From contig NZ_CP060395.1 of assembly GCF_015840335.1 (NCBI RefSeq), forward strand, positions 1-64,000: a stretch of DNA of 64,000 nucleotides. The letters are read 5' to 3'. Below are positions 8,910 through 17,106 of the stretch, piece by piece. The stretch's first letter is position 1. Each line of letters begins with the position of its first letter. Made by a program: the position numbers and the translations under genes. Under the pieces are notes generated by a model. That model did not search any database and was not told the origin of the DNA. It worked only from the letters and a program-made list of their open reading frames with translations. The stretch comes from Synechococcus sp. CBW1108. Lineage in GTDB: Bacteria; Cyanobacteriota; Cyanobacteriia; PCC-6307; Cyanobiaceae.

Positions 8910-9161
8910 CTAGCCGTCGGGCTCCCAGAAATCGATGATTCCGCCGATCGTCAGATCGGTCTGCACCTCGGGATTACCGCAGGCAAAGCGGGCCGCTGAG
9001 CCGCTGGCGGTAAAAACCCAGTTGCCGGGGGAGGCCCCCACCGGATCAACGGCGACGCTGAGCTTGCCCTTGTTGTTGCGCAGGATGCGCAGATTGGAAT
9101 GATTAAGACCAGTCACCCTTTGGCTACAAACCAGTGAACCGGTGACCTGCATGATTTCCAT
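8910..9161 (-). CDS. csoS4B: Carboxysome vertex protein CsoS4B
   Basis: Pentamer-forming BMC-P (CcmL/EutN family) protein that caps shell vertices; 83 residues. Family features are MQVTGSLVCSQRV at the N-terminus, VAVDPVGASPGNWVFTASGSAAR in the core and DLTIGGIIDFWE near the end. The ATG at 9161 overlaps the csoS4A stop (TGATG), indicating translational coupling; a TTG one codon earlier is less likely. It pairs with CsoS4A as in all alpha-carboxysome operons. Confidence 0.95.
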   Translation of the reverse strand: MEIMQVTGSLVCSQRVTGLNHSNLRILRNNKGKLSVAVDPVGASPGNWVFTASGSAARFACGNPEVQTDLTIGGIIDFWEPDG

Positions 9162-9442
9162 CAAGAAACCCCTCCCGCAGGAGCTGGGGCCTTGCCGGCA
9201 TCCGGATCCCAGTGGTCAATGATGCCAACAATGGTGAGGTCGCTGGGGTAGGACTTGCTGCCGGCAGCTTCCCGGGCAGCGGAACTGCCAACGCAGATCA
9301 CCCAGTCGCCTGGAATGCAGCCGACCGCATCGACGGCGACCTTCTGACTGCTGCCATCGAGCACAACCTGTAGGTGCTTGTGCTCGAAATCGGGGATGCG
9401 GTTGGTTGAGACCAGGGGTTTGACCACCTTGCAGATCAACAT
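9161..9442 (-). CDS. csoS4A: Carboxysome vertex protein CsoS4A
   Basis: BMC-P pentameric vertex protein of 93 residues, paralogue of CsoS4B. Characteristic segments are MLICKVVKPLVSTNRIP, VDAVGCIPGDWVICVGSSAARE and DLTIVGIIDHWD. It begins one base after the csoSCA stop and its stop overlaps the csoS4B start, so the three are read as a tight translational unit. The C-terminus carries a short Pro/Ala tail (DAGKAPAPAGG). Confidence 0.95.
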   Translation of the reverse strand: MLICKVVKPLVSTNRIPDFEHKHLQVVLDGSSQKVAVDAVGCIPGDWVICVGSSAAREAAGSKSYPSDLTIVGIIDHWDPDAGKAPAPAGGVS

Positions 9443-9443
9443 T

Positions 9444-10940
9444 TCAGTGTCCTCCTGCGCTCGCGAACGTGATGGTGGAACCTACCGCCTCTGCAGGGGT
9501 ATGGCGGTCCTGCTCGCGAACTGTTAGGAGTGCGTGCAGCAACCCCTGGCTGAATAGGTCGGCGTAGCGGCTTTCAATGGCGGCCTGCACCCGCTGGCAG
9601 CGGCGGATGGCGCGGTCGCGGGCCCCGGGAACCTGGCCGTTGTAATCAAAACGCACCACAACCGGCACTGGCAGGCCGCGGGAAACGTTGAGACCCTTGA
9701 AGATCTTGATGCCCACATCTAAATCAGGAGCCCCTTCTTCCACCGTATCCATGTAGGCGAAATAGGTGAGATTGCGCAAATGGATCTCCTTGAAACCAAT
9801 CCCCACACCAATAAACCGCTCGGCATGACCCGCATCTACGTAGCTGCCGCCGTGGAGCTGACGCACATAGTCAATCTGGGAGAGGTTATTCTCCAGCAAC
9901 CTGGCAACCAGCTTCACCATGCCAGGGTCGGGGGAGCTGGCCGCGGCCTCTTCCACCATCGCCTCAATGCGGGCCCGGCCGCCATCGCTGTTAAGCGTGC
10001 AGGTGGCTTCATAGACAGCCTGGGCATCGAGCCAGCGCTCCAGATTGGTGCTGCCGTCGAGGCCTGGCACATGCACGCGAATGGCGTCTGTGTCGGTGTC
10101 GATGCCGATCAGCAGCAGATCCACTGAGGCTCCGCAGCAGAAGCTGTTCTCCACCGCTTGCTGAAAATCCTTCAGCCGGGCGAGACCACAGGAGGCCGCC
10201 AGGGCATCGTCGCTGCCATGGGCCGCGCAGCCCTCGTGGCTGGGGTCCTTGGAGCTGAAGTGGTATAGAACCACCTTGAGGTAGCGCGTGTCGTCGTGGG
10301 CTGGATTGGGCAGACCTTCGCGGTAGCGGCGGTGCTCGGTCTTCACCCACCGGTTCACTGTGTTCTCCACATCGAACAGGGCTCCTGCATGGGAGCGGCG
10401 CCTCACCGAGCTAAAGGGAAGCCTCAGGGCGTAGGCCACCGCATGGGCCAGCCGGCCATCGGAGCAGGGGGTGATATCGAGCAGATGGAAGCCACAGGAG
10501 AGCAGGAAAGCGTTGAAAGCCTCTGCTGCCGGGCTGCCGGGCTTGCCGGCCAAGGGATCCTGCTGAAAAAAGGCCTCACTGGTCTGCTCGTAGGTTTCGA
10601 ACACACACCAGGCAAACAGGCTGGCCATGTCAAGTTGGCTGACCCAGGCCTTCTCCAGAATTGGCAAAGGCAAGGCAAAGCCAAGCTCCAAAAGAGCTAG
10701 ACGCTGGGCCTGCTCGATGAAATCAGCCTCGTGCTGGAGAGCCGAAAGGCGCTTGAGCAGGGGCACGATGCGATCAAAGGCACCCTTCACCCGCTCGTCG
10801 TAAGCCTGCAGGGTCCCATTCGCCTGACGGTCGGTGAGGGGATGGAGCCCTACTCCGCTGGCGCCGCCACCGAGGGGCCGGCGACGGGGGGCCGTGGGGG
10901 CCATCGGGCGATAGGGAGTGGCGGTGGGACGACGGGGCAT
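9444..10940 (-). CDS. csoSCA: Carboxysomal carbonic anhydrase CsoSCA
   Basis: Beta-class-derived carbonic anhydrase that converts bicarbonate to CO2 inside the carboxysome; 498 residues from the ATG at 10940. Zinc ligands and catalytic residues fit the family: C159, D161 and R163 in PCSDGR, H227 in LYHFSS and C238 in HEGCAAHG. The second, degenerate half (about 330-498) lacks them, as expected. The basic, Pro-rich N-terminus (MPRRPTATPYRP...APRRRP) resembles the disordered tail known to contact Rubisco in chemoautotroph homologues. A GTG at 10964 overlapping csoS2 is an alternative start; neither has a strong ribosome site. Confidence 0.95.
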   Translation of the reverse strand: MPRRPTATPYRPMAPTAPRRRPLGGGASGVGLHPLTDRQANGTLQAYDERVKGAFDRIVPLLKRLSALQHEADFIEQAQRLALLELGFALPLPILEKAWVSQLDMASLFAWCVFETYEQTSEAFFQQDPLAGKPGSPAAEAFNAFLLSCGFHLLDITPCSDGRLAHAVAYALRLPFSSVRRRSHAGALFDVENTVNRWVKTEHRRYREGLPNPAHDDTRYLKVVLYHFSSKDPSHEGCAAHGSDDALAASCGLARLKDFQQAVENSFCCGASVDLLLIGIDTDTDAIRVHVPGLDGSTNLERWLDAQAVYEATCTLNSDGGRARIEAMVEEAAASSPDPGMVKLVARLLENNLSQIDYVRQLHGGSYVDAGHAERFIGVGIGFKEIHLRNLTYFAYMDTVEEGAPDLDVGIKIFKGLNVSRGLPVPVVVRFDYNGQVPGARDRAIRRCQRVQAAIESRYADLFSQGLLHALLTVREQDRHTPAEAVGSTITFASAGGH

Positions 10941-10947
10941 CAGGGAT

Positions 10948-13380
10948 TCAGCCGCGGGCCCCACCGGAAACCGTGATCAGGGAGCCAGCAGTGGTGTTGC
11001 CACTGGAGCCGGTCACCCGGCTCACGGGCTCGGGCTTCTCCTCGTTGCGCTTGGCCTGGTAGCTGGGCATGGCCTGCATCGAACCGGGCCTGGTGGGGTT
11101 GCGGCGACGGGCCGAAACACCTTCGGTGCCCGTGACCCGATCACCCCGGTCCCAGTCATCGCCGGTGATCTTCAGGCCGGCTGAGATCCCTTCGCCGGTG
11201 ACCCTGGAGGTGGGCCGCTCGCCCTGCTCCCCAACTGGTGCTGCTTGAGCGAGTGGTGCTTGAGAGAGTGGTGCTGCTTGCACGAGTGCTGCTGGCTGCA
11301 CCAGCGGGCCGCGGGCCTGCTGGCTGCCACGGCGATCGAAGCGGAACTGCTCAGTGCCGGTGACCATGCCACCGGCCAGATCAAAAGGGCCGGTAATCCT
11401 GCTCCCTTGCTCGTAACTGGTGCCCGTGACTCCGCCGGTACGTTCTCGAGCCAGGTGGGCTGCCCTCGATGGCGACTGGATGCTGAATTGCTGCCAGGGC
11501 TGGCTGCCGCCAAGGGGCTGGGGAAAGTCTGAATCCTGGTCGGCGGCGGCTCCACAGGCTGCCAGCAGTTGGTCGTTACCGATGTAGGGCGTGCCGGTCA
11601 CGTCCTCACAGGCGCCTCGCCCGGCTCCCGTCAAGGCTCCGCCAATGCCGGGCTGAATACCGCTCATGCGGTTGGCGCCCCGCACCGGGGTGCGCTGGCG
11701 GATCTCGCCGACGGCCTTGCTGGAGCAGAAATCACCGGCCTGCTCCAGCCCTGCATAGGGGGTGCCTGTGACCACCTTGCAGGTACCGGGCTCGTCGCCG
11801 GTGACGTTGGTGGAGCGACCTGTGCGGGTACCGCTCACGACTTGGGCTTTGTTGGTGACACTGAAGCCCACCTTGGCGGCCTCCGGGGCCGGCTTGGTGC
11901 CGCAGAAATCAGAAAACTGCTGGCTGCCCACATATTCGTCCCCCGTCACCAGGCGGCAGCTGCCGGGTTCATCGCCGGTAACGTGCTCACTGCGGCCCAC
12001 ATGGGTGCCGGTGATACCCGTGCCCCGCAGGGTATGGAGGCTGGCCACCTTGGTGGGTGCCCGCCCCCCCACCTGGCTCTGGTCACCGCCTACGTACTGG
12101 GTGCCGGTGAGCTGCCTGCCCGAACCCGGCTCATCACCGGTCACATTGCTGGAGCGGCCCACCATCACGCCGGAAACGGGTTGGCCTCCGACGGTTTGAC
12201 TGCGGCCGACCTTGCGGGGGCTGGGATTGCTGCCGCCGCAGTAGGTAGCCGATTGGTTGGCAGATACGTATTCCATACCGGTAATATTTTGGCAGGTGCC
12301 GGGCTCATCGCCAGTGACCTTTTCAGAGCGGCCCACCTCGTTGCCGGTGACGCGATTGCCATGGGTGGTGGCGCTGACCCGCACCTTGGCTGGCTGGGTG
12401 GCAACGGGGCCGCTCTGACAGAAGGCTTGAAACACCTCAGCCCCGAGATATTCGGTGCCGGTAATGGGGCGGCAGGTCGCCGCCTCGTTACCGGTGGTCT
12501 TGGGGGAGCGGTTCGCCTGGGTACCGGTCACAACCTGGCCACTGCTGGTTTCGCTGACGCCCACTTTCCAATGGGCATCAGCGGCCACGGCCTGCTTTGA
12601 ACCGTGGCGGTTGGGGCCGGAAGGTCGAGTGCCGCCGTTACGACTGGTGCCGGCACTGCCCACCTTGGCCCGCAGCTCCCGCAGCTTCTGGGAGAGCTCG
12701 CGGGCGCTCATATCTGGGTTGCCTTGACGGGAGAGGGTCGCCGCCGATGTGCTGGTAGGGGCATTGGCGGATTTACCTCGCTTGGATAGGGCTTCGCGGC
12801 GGGCTAGGGCCAGGGCTCGACTGGGATCACGCTGGGCCGATCGCTTCGGGGTGAGCCGCCGATCGTTGCCCTGGCCTGCCCGGCTGCTCAGGCTGGTGAG
12901 GGAGGGGGACTGGGCGGCCGGACGCTTGGCCAAAGCAGCTGAAGCAACTTGCTGGGGATTGGCAGCGACTGGGGGCTTGGCAGTGGCCTTAGCAGTGATC
13001 TTGGCCAGGTCGGTCTTGGCCACGTCAGTGCGGGTGCGATCGCGGGAGGTGTCAGCACGCTTACCGCGCTTAGAGAGGGCCTCCCGGCGGGAGAGCACCA
13101 AATCACGGCTGGGATTGGCGATTGGCCGGGCCTGGCTGCGCCGGGCAGACGGAGATGGGACGGCCAGGCTGCGGCTCGGTGTGGGCACCGGGGCACTCGC
13201 CGCCGCCGCCGCAGAGGCTGCGGGCTTGGTCGCCGCAGCTGAGGTGCGAGTGGGACGCGCGTCCTCAAGCGAGCGCACGCGACTGTTGCCGGAGGTGAAC
13301 CGGTTGGCGGCCTTTTTGCCGCCGTTGGTGAGGGCCCTGCGGCGCTCCAGAGCTGCTTCCCGGCTGGATGTGCTGGCCAT
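10948..13380 (-). CDS. csoS2: Carboxysome scaffold protein CsoS2
   Basis: Disordered scaffold that links Rubisco to the shell; 810 residues. Three N-repeats of the Rubisco-binding type are at 5-23 (SREAALERRRAL), 90-107 (SRDLVLSRREALSKRGK) and 186-203 (SRALALARREALSKRGK), with a weaker fourth near 224-240. Six M-repeats begin at about 272, 332, 390, 444, 503 and 561, each with VTG/ITG triplets and an internal pair of Cys, except the third, which has none. The C-region has a repeat at 636-680, another at 726-753, and ends SRVTGSSG...ITVSGGARG. An Ala/Gln/Pro linker lies at 694-718. I saw nothing pointing to a frameshifted short form, though I did not check this systematically. Confidence 0.97.
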   Translation of the reverse strand: MASTSSREAALERRRALTNGGKKAANRFTSGNSRVRSLEDARPTRTSAAATKPAASAAAAASAPVPTPSRSLAVPSPSARRSQARPIANPSRDLVLSRREALSKRGKRADTSRDRTRTDVAKTDLAKITAKATAKPPVAANPQQVASAALAKRPAAQSPSLTSLSSRAGQGNDRRLTPKRSAQRDPSRALALARREALSKRGKSANAPTSTSAATLSRQGNPDMSARELSQKLRELRAKVGSAGTSRNGGTRPSGPNRHGSKQAVAADAHWKVGVSETSSGQVVTGTQANRSPKTTGNEAATCRPITGTEYLGAEVFQAFCQSGPVATQPAKVRVSATTHGNRVTGNEVGRSEKVTGDEPGTCQNITGMEYVSANQSATYCGGSNPSPRKVGRSQTVGGQPVSGVMVGRSSNVTGDEPGSGRQLTGTQYVGGDQSQVGGRAPTKVASLHTLRGTGITGTHVGRSEHVTGDEPGSCRLVTGDEYVGSQQFSDFCGTKPAPEAAKVGFSVTNKAQVVSGTRTGRSTNVTGDEPGTCKVVTGTPYAGLEQAGDFCSSKAVGEIRQRTPVRGANRMSGIQPGIGGALTGAGRGACEDVTGTPYIGNDQLLAACGAAADQDSDFPQPLGGSQPWQQFSIQSPSRAAHLARERTGGVTGTSYEQGSRITGPFDLAGGMVTGTEQFRFDRRGSQQARGPLVQPAALVQAAPLSQAPLAQAAPVGEQGERPTSRVTGEGISAGLKITGDDWDRGDRVTGTEGVSARRRNPTRPGSMQAMPSYQAKRNEEKPEPVSRVTGSSGNTTAGSLITVSGGARG

Positions 13381-13417
13381 GTCCGCCCGTCGAATGGATG
13401 ATCAAAAATTGAAAGGT

Positions 13418-13452
13418 GGGGGGGCCGGCATGGAGCCGATAGATACCCCCCC
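13418..13452 (-). promoter_or_regulatory. GC-rich hairpin between rbcS and csoS2
   Basis: Seven G (13418-13424) face seven C (13446-13452), and the loop contains a nested CGGC/GCCG stem (13426-13429 with 13435-13438). It sits in the 87-base gap between the rbcS stop and the csoS2 ATG. No T-run follows on the minus strand, so it is more likely an mRNA-stability or partial-attenuation hairpin than a full terminator. The inference rests on position and predicted pairing only. Confidence 0.5.
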
Positions 13453-13467
13453 TCGAGCCGCTAAAAA

Positions 13468-13809
13468 TCAGCGGCCTTCAAAAACCACGAAGCAGGCACC
13501 CTGGCTTTGGGTATATGCGTCGTAACCGACCAAACGCACGTGGTGGTCGGGATAGGCACGATGGCAAGCCTCAAGCTCGCTCACAATCACGCCCAGATCC
13601 TTCTCGCCAAAGAAGGGCAGTTTCCAGAATGACCAATAGGTGGCCATGGAATTACTGGGATGGACGTGCTCAACGAGCGGGCTCCAACCCTGGGCAATGA
13701 TGTAGGCGATTTGGTCGTAGATCTCGTCCTGGGTGAAAGGCGGCAAGAAGCCGAATGTCTCCAGGGTGGCGACTGTTTGGTAGTCACCCACGGTGCTCTT
13801 GAAAGGCAT
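13468..13809 (-). CDS. rbcS: Ribulose bisphosphate carboxylase small subunit (form IA)
   Basis: Small subunit of Rubisco, 113 residues. Segments such as FLPPFTQDEIYDQIAYII, YWSFWKLPFFG and YPDHHVRLVGYD are typical of form IA CbbS. It follows rbcL by 32 bases with a usable ribosome site (AAGGGAT) 5 bases upstream of the ATG. A hairpin separates it from csoS2, which may allow higher expression of Rubisco than of the scaffold. Identification is secure. Confidence 0.98.
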   Translation of the reverse strand: MPFKSTVGDYQTVATLETFGFLPPFTQDEIYDQIAYIIAQGWSPLVEHVHPSNSMATYWSFWKLPFFGEKDLGVIVSELEACHRAYPDHHVRLVGYDAYTQSQGACFVVFEGR

Positions 13810-13841
13810 GGGGATCCCTTAGGTGGATGAAAATGGATTGA

Positions 13842-15254
13842 TCAGTTGACGTCGAGTTTGTCGACGGTGTCGAACTCAAACTTGATTTCCTTCCAGGTCT
13901 CCAGGGCGATGGCCAGCTCGGGGCTGTGCTTCGCTGCCTCCAGAAGGATGTCGCGACCTTCAATCTCGATCTCACGACCGGCGTTGCGGGCCTTGACGCA
14001 GGCTTCAAGAGCCACCCGGTTGGCGGCCGCACCAGCGGCGGAACCCCAGGGGTGGCCGTGGGTACCACCACCGAACTGCAGCACCGAGTCGTCGCCGAAG
14101 ATGGCCACCAGAGCGGGCATGTGCCACACGTGGATGCCACCGGAGGCAACGGCGAAGACGCCGCCCATGGAACCCCAGTCTTGGTCGAAGAAGTTGCCGC
14201 GGCTGCGGTCTTCGGGGACGAAGGATTCACGCAGTTGGTCGATATAGCCGAGGGTCGACTGGCGGTCGCCCTCCAGCTTGCCAACCACCGTGCCGGTGTG
14301 CAGCTGGTCACCACCAGAGAGACGCAGGCACTTGGCCAACACTCGGAAGTGAATACCGTGCTTGGGATGGCGGTCAATCACAGCGTGCATGGCACGGTGA
14401 ATGTGCAGCAGCATGCCGTTCTTACGGCACCACTTGGCTAGACCGGTGTTAGCGGTAAAGCCCCCAGTGATGTAGTCGTGCATGATGATGGGCTGGCCCA
14501 GTTCCTTAGCGAACTCGGCACGCTCATACATCTCCTCAGGAGTTGCGGCGGTGCAGTTGAGGTAGTGACCCTTCTTTTCGCCGGTTTCTTGCTGCGCCAG
14601 GTTGGTAGCTTCAGCAACGAACTCGAAACGATTCTGCCAACGCTGGAACGGTTGGGAGTTGATGTTCTCGTCATCCTTGGTGAAATCGAGACCACCGCGG
14701 AGGCACTCATACACCACCCGGCCGTAGTTTTTACCGCTCAGGCCGAGTTTCGGCTTGATGGTGCAACCCAGCAGGGGGCGACCGTACTTGTTCATGCGGT
14801 CGCGCTCAACCACGATGCCGTTCGGAGGACCCATGCAGGTCTTGATGAACGCCATCGGGAAGCGGATGTCCTCGAGACGCAGATTGCGCAGCGCCTTGAA
14901 GCCAAACACGTTGCCAACCAGGGAGGTCAACACGTTGGTGATTGAGCCTTCCTCAAACAGATCGAGGGGATAGGCAATGAAGGCGTAGAAGGCTTCCTTG
15001 TCGCCAGGAACGTCTTCGATGCGATAGCAGCGGCCTTTGTAAAAGTCGAGATCGGTGAGGAGCTCGGACCAGACGGTGGACCAAGTGCCGGTAGAGGATT
15101 CAGCTGCCACAGCGGCAGCCACTTCTTCCTTGGGAACACCTTCCTGTCCGGTGCACTTGAAGCAGGCCAGCAGGTCGGTATCTAGGGGGACGTAGTCAGG
15201 AGTCCAATACGTGTCGCGGTACTCCTTGACCCCGGCGTCGTACTTCTTGCTCAT
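13842..15254 (-). CDS. rbcL: Ribulose bisphosphate carboxylase large subunit (form IA)
   Basis: Catalytic subunit of Rubisco; 470 residues. Active-site segments are intact: [29 protein letters not shown] with the carbamylated Lys and metal ligands, and [11 protein letters not shown] for phosphate binding. The sequence is form IA rather than the IB of beta-cyanobacteria, in keeping with the csoS cluster. A GGAGAAA ribosome site lies just upstream of the ATG. It follows csoS1A by 64 bases and leads into rbcS. Confidence 0.99.
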   Translation of the reverse strand: MSKKYDAGVKEYRDTYWTPDYVPLDTDLLACFKCTGQEGVPKEEVAAAVAAESSTGTWSTVWSELLTDLDFYKGRCYRIEDVPGDKEAFYAFIAYPLDLFEEGSITNVLTSLVGNVFGFKALRNLRLEDIRFPMAFIKTCMGPPNGIVVERDRMNKYGRPLLGCTIKPKLGLSGKNYGRVVYECLRGGLDFTKDDENINSQPFQRWQNRFEFVAEATNLAQQETGEKKGHYLNCTAATPEEMYERAEFAKELGQPIIMHDYITGGFTANTGLAKWCRKNGMLLHIHRAMHAVIDRHPKHGIHFRVLAKCLRLSGGDQLHTGTVVGKLEGDRQSTLGYIDQLRESFVPEDRSRGNFFDQDWGSMGGVFAVASGGIHVWHMPALVAIFGDDSVLQFGGGTHGHPWGSAAGAAANRVALEACVKARNAGREIEIEGRDILLEAAKHSPELAIALETWKEIKFEFDTVDKLDVN

Positions 15255-15318
15255 GGAGTTTCTCCGGTGGGGGCGGGTAGGGGATTGAGGTTGATCAGCG
15301 CTTCAGACGCTTTCTGGC

Positions 15319-15630
15319 TCAGTCCTTCTGACCGGCGTAGTTGCCGTTGCCCAGGGCAGGCTCCACTTCGCGGTGGGGCCTGGCGATGATGTGGGCTGCC
15401 ACGAGGCCGTCGCCGACGCGCTCGCAGGCATCAGCCCCGGCGCGAACAGCTGCGTTAACTGCGCCGGTTTCGCCGCGCACCATGACGGTGACGTAGCCGC
15501 CGCCAACGAATTCACGACCGATCAGGCGCACTTCGGCGGCCTTGGTCATGGCGTCAGCCGCCTCGATCGCGGGGACCAGACCCCGGGTTTCAATCATGCC
15601 GAGGGCGATGCCCATGGTTTCAGTTGCCAT
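15319..15630 (-). CDS. csoS1A: Major carboxysome shell protein CsoS1A
   Basis: Hexameric BMC-H protein forming the facets of the alpha-carboxysome shell; 103 residues. The BMC core (IALGMIETRGLVPAIEAADAM..., VMVRGETGAVNAAV, IARPHREVEPAL) is complete. The frame continues 15 codons upstream, but the ATG at 15630 has a proper ribosome site (AGGAG) and gives the family N-terminus MATETMGIA. It is the first gene of the cso/rbc operon; the 195-base region before it should hold the main promoter. Confidence 0.97.
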   Translation of the reverse strand: MATETMGIALGMIETRGLVPAIEAADAMTKAAEVRLIGREFVGGGYVTVMVRGETGAVNAAVRAGADACERVGDGLVAAHIIARPHREVEPALGNGNYAGQKD

Positions 15631-15647
15631 TACCTGCTCCTGGAGGA

Positions 15648-15663
15648 GGGGGGTGGAATGTTC
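15648..15663 (-). repeat. 16-base motif in the csoS1A leader, identical to one upstream of sbtA
   Basis: On the coding strand the sequence is GAACATTCCACCCCCC, ending 17 bases before the csoS1A ATG and just 5' of its ribosome site. The identical 16 bases occur at 17288-17303, upstream of sbtA on the same strand. No other copy was noticed in the window. A shared regulatory or RNA-processing element is possible; chance cannot be excluded from length alone. Confidence 0.55.
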
Positions 15664-15778
15664 GCTCGCAACCATGGTCGGCAGGCAAACCCCCCGTCAA
15701 GCCATTTACCCATCTCCTGCCATCACTCTTAGCCCAGCGTCAGATAAGCCAAGCTGATCAGTGCAACACAAAACGTTA

Positions 15779-15791
15779 GGCAATGCTTGCC
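15779..15791. promoter_or_regulatory. Small perfect palindrome between sbtB and csoS1A
   Basis: GGCAA-TGC-TTGCC is a perfect inverted repeat about 150 bases upstream of the csoS1A start. It lies beside the AT-richer stretch (AAAACGTTA) where a promoter for the carboxysome operon would be expected. It could be an operator or a short RNA stem; no regulator is identified. Confidence 0.35.
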
Positions 15792-15801
15792 ACTCCAGTG
15801 A

Positions 15802-15818
15802 CGGCAGGGGTTCTGCCG
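15802..15818 (-). terminator. Hairpin 3' of sbtB
   Basis: CGGCAG-GGGTT-CTGCCG forms a perfect 6-base stem 7 bases after the sbtB stop on the minus strand. There is no following T-run, so termination would be weak or factor-dependent. It may separate sbtAB transcription from the carboxysome operon or protect the sbtAB 3' end. Confidence 0.4.
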
Positions 15819-15825
15819 AGTCCGC

Positions 15826-16107
15826 TCAGAGCGCTTCTGCCTCGGCCACGAAGGCCACACCGCCGTAGTAATCGAGCAAAGGCTGGATCCCCTGGCGCAA
15901 TTTAGGCAGAACTTCCTCTGGACAAAACACGATCACATGGGCGTTGGCCCCCAGGCCGCTGAAGTCCATGGAGTCGGAAACCAGGCCATGGGGCCCCTTG
16001 CCAGTGACGTGTTTCAGCACCGAATAGCCCGGCGCTCCGGCCGCATCAATTGCCTTGATCACCGCGTCGAGCTCCCTTTCGCTCAGGATCAGATCCACAC
16101 GTTTCAT
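15826..16107 (-). CDS. sbtB: PII-like bicarbonate-transport regulator SbtB
   Basis: A 93-residue PII-like protein that, in characterised systems, binds adenine nucleotides (cAMP, AMP, ADP, ATP) and inhibits the SbtA transporter. PII-fold segments are MKRVDLILSERELDAVIKAID, GYSVLKHVTGKG (start of the T-loop) and HVIVFCPEEVLPKL. The chain stops at VAFVAEAEAL, so the C-terminal redox loop with paired Cys found in some SbtB proteins is absent. It begins 3 bases after the sbtA stop, which supports the pairing. Confidence 0.9.
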   Translation of the reverse strand: MKRVDLILSERELDAVIKAIDAAGAPGYSVLKHVTGKGPHGLVSDSMDFSGLGANAHVIVFCPEEVLPKLRQGIQPLLDYYGGVAFVAEAEAL

Positions 16108-16110
16108 GGC

Positions 16111-17106
16111 TCAGCCTGGGTAGGGAAGGAAGGTGTTGACCAGGGTCATGTAGAGCGGAATTCCCACAATGATGTTGAAGGGGAACGTGACCCCAAGCGC
16201 CATGGAGATGTAGAGGCTGGGGTTGGCCTCAGGCACGGTCATTCGCATTGCGGCCGGCACGGCGATGTAGGAGGCACTCGCACACAGCACCACAAACAAC
16301 AGGGCATTGCCAGGCTCCAGCCCCAGTCCCTTGGAGATCAGAACCCCCACCAAGGAGTTGAACAGGGGCATCACTATGGAAAAGCCCACCAGAAAAGCTC
16401 CCGCTTCGCGCAGATCGCGGATGCGCTGGGCCGCCACGATGCCCATGTCCAGCAGGAAAAAGCTAAGGGCTCCGTAGAACAGCTGCTCGCTGAAGGGCAG
16501 CATTTTGGCCACGCTGGCGGGGCTGTAGGCCGCAACAAGCAGGCCGATCACCAGGCTGCCCACCAACAACAGCACTGAGCTGTTGAGGGATGCCTCCCGA
16601 AGCAACTCTTGCCAGCGCATTTCCTTGGCATCGGGGCGCCGCTGGGGGGAAGCCAGCTTGACCAGCAACAGTCCCACAATGATGGCGGGAGATTCCATCA
16701 GGGCCAGGGCCGCCACCATGAAGCCGTCAAAGGGCAGCTTCTGGGTTTCCAGAAAACCCTCGGCGGTGATGAAGGTCACCGCACTGATGGAGCCGTAGGT
16801 GGCCGCAATGGCGGCGGCATTGAAGCCATCGAAGCGCAGCTTCAACAGCAGAAAGCTGTAGACCGGCACCAGCAGAGACATCGCCACGGCGGCCGCAATG
16901 GTGGGCAGTACCTGGCCGCCCAGACCGCTGTGTTGCAATTCGAGCCCCCCTTTGAAGCCGATCGCCAGCAACAGGTAGAGGGAGAAGAGCTTGGGTAGGG
17001 GCGCGGGGATTTCCAGGTCGGAACCCACCAGCACCGCAATCACACCTAGAAAAAAGAACAGAACCGGAGGGGAGAGCAGGTTCTGCAGGATCAAGCTCGA
17101 GTCCAT
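16111..17106 (-). CDS. sbtA: Sodium-dependent bicarbonate transporter SbtA
   Basis: High-affinity Na+/HCO3- symporter of the plasma membrane; 331 residues with about ten membrane segments in two halves. Segments typical of SbtA include LLLAIGFKGGLEL, TYGSISAVTFITAEGFLE, ALMESPAIIVGLLL and ASASYIAVPAAMR. The start is taken as the ATG at 17106 (MDSSLILQNLLSPPV), preceded by CGGAG at a fair distance; an upstream in-frame extension of 25 codons lacks family similarity. It is transcribed towards sbtB and the carboxysome operon, adding bicarbonate import to the cluster. Confidence 0.94.
   Translation of the reverse strand: MDSSLILQNLLSPPVLFFFLGVIAVLVGSDLEIPAPLPKLFSLYLLLAIGFKGGLELQHSGLGGQVLPTIAAAVAMSLLVPVYSFLLLKLRFDGFNAAAIAATYGSISAVTFITAEGFLETQKLPFDGFMVAALALMESPAIIVGLLLVKLASPQRRPDAKEMRWQELLREASLNSSVLLLVGSLVIGLLVAAYSPASVAKMLPFSEQLFYGALSFFLLDMGIVAAQRIRDLREAGAFLVGFSIVMPLFNSLVGVLISKGLGLEPGNALLFVVLCASASYIAVPAAMRMTVPEANPSLYISMALGVTFPFNIIVGIPLYMTLVNTFLPYPG

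Noticed and set aside
10948-13380. Programmed frameshift giving a short CsoS2 isoform
   Set aside because: The short form is known in chemoautotrophs; no slippery heptamer with a downstream structure stood out here, and the full-length frame is intact.
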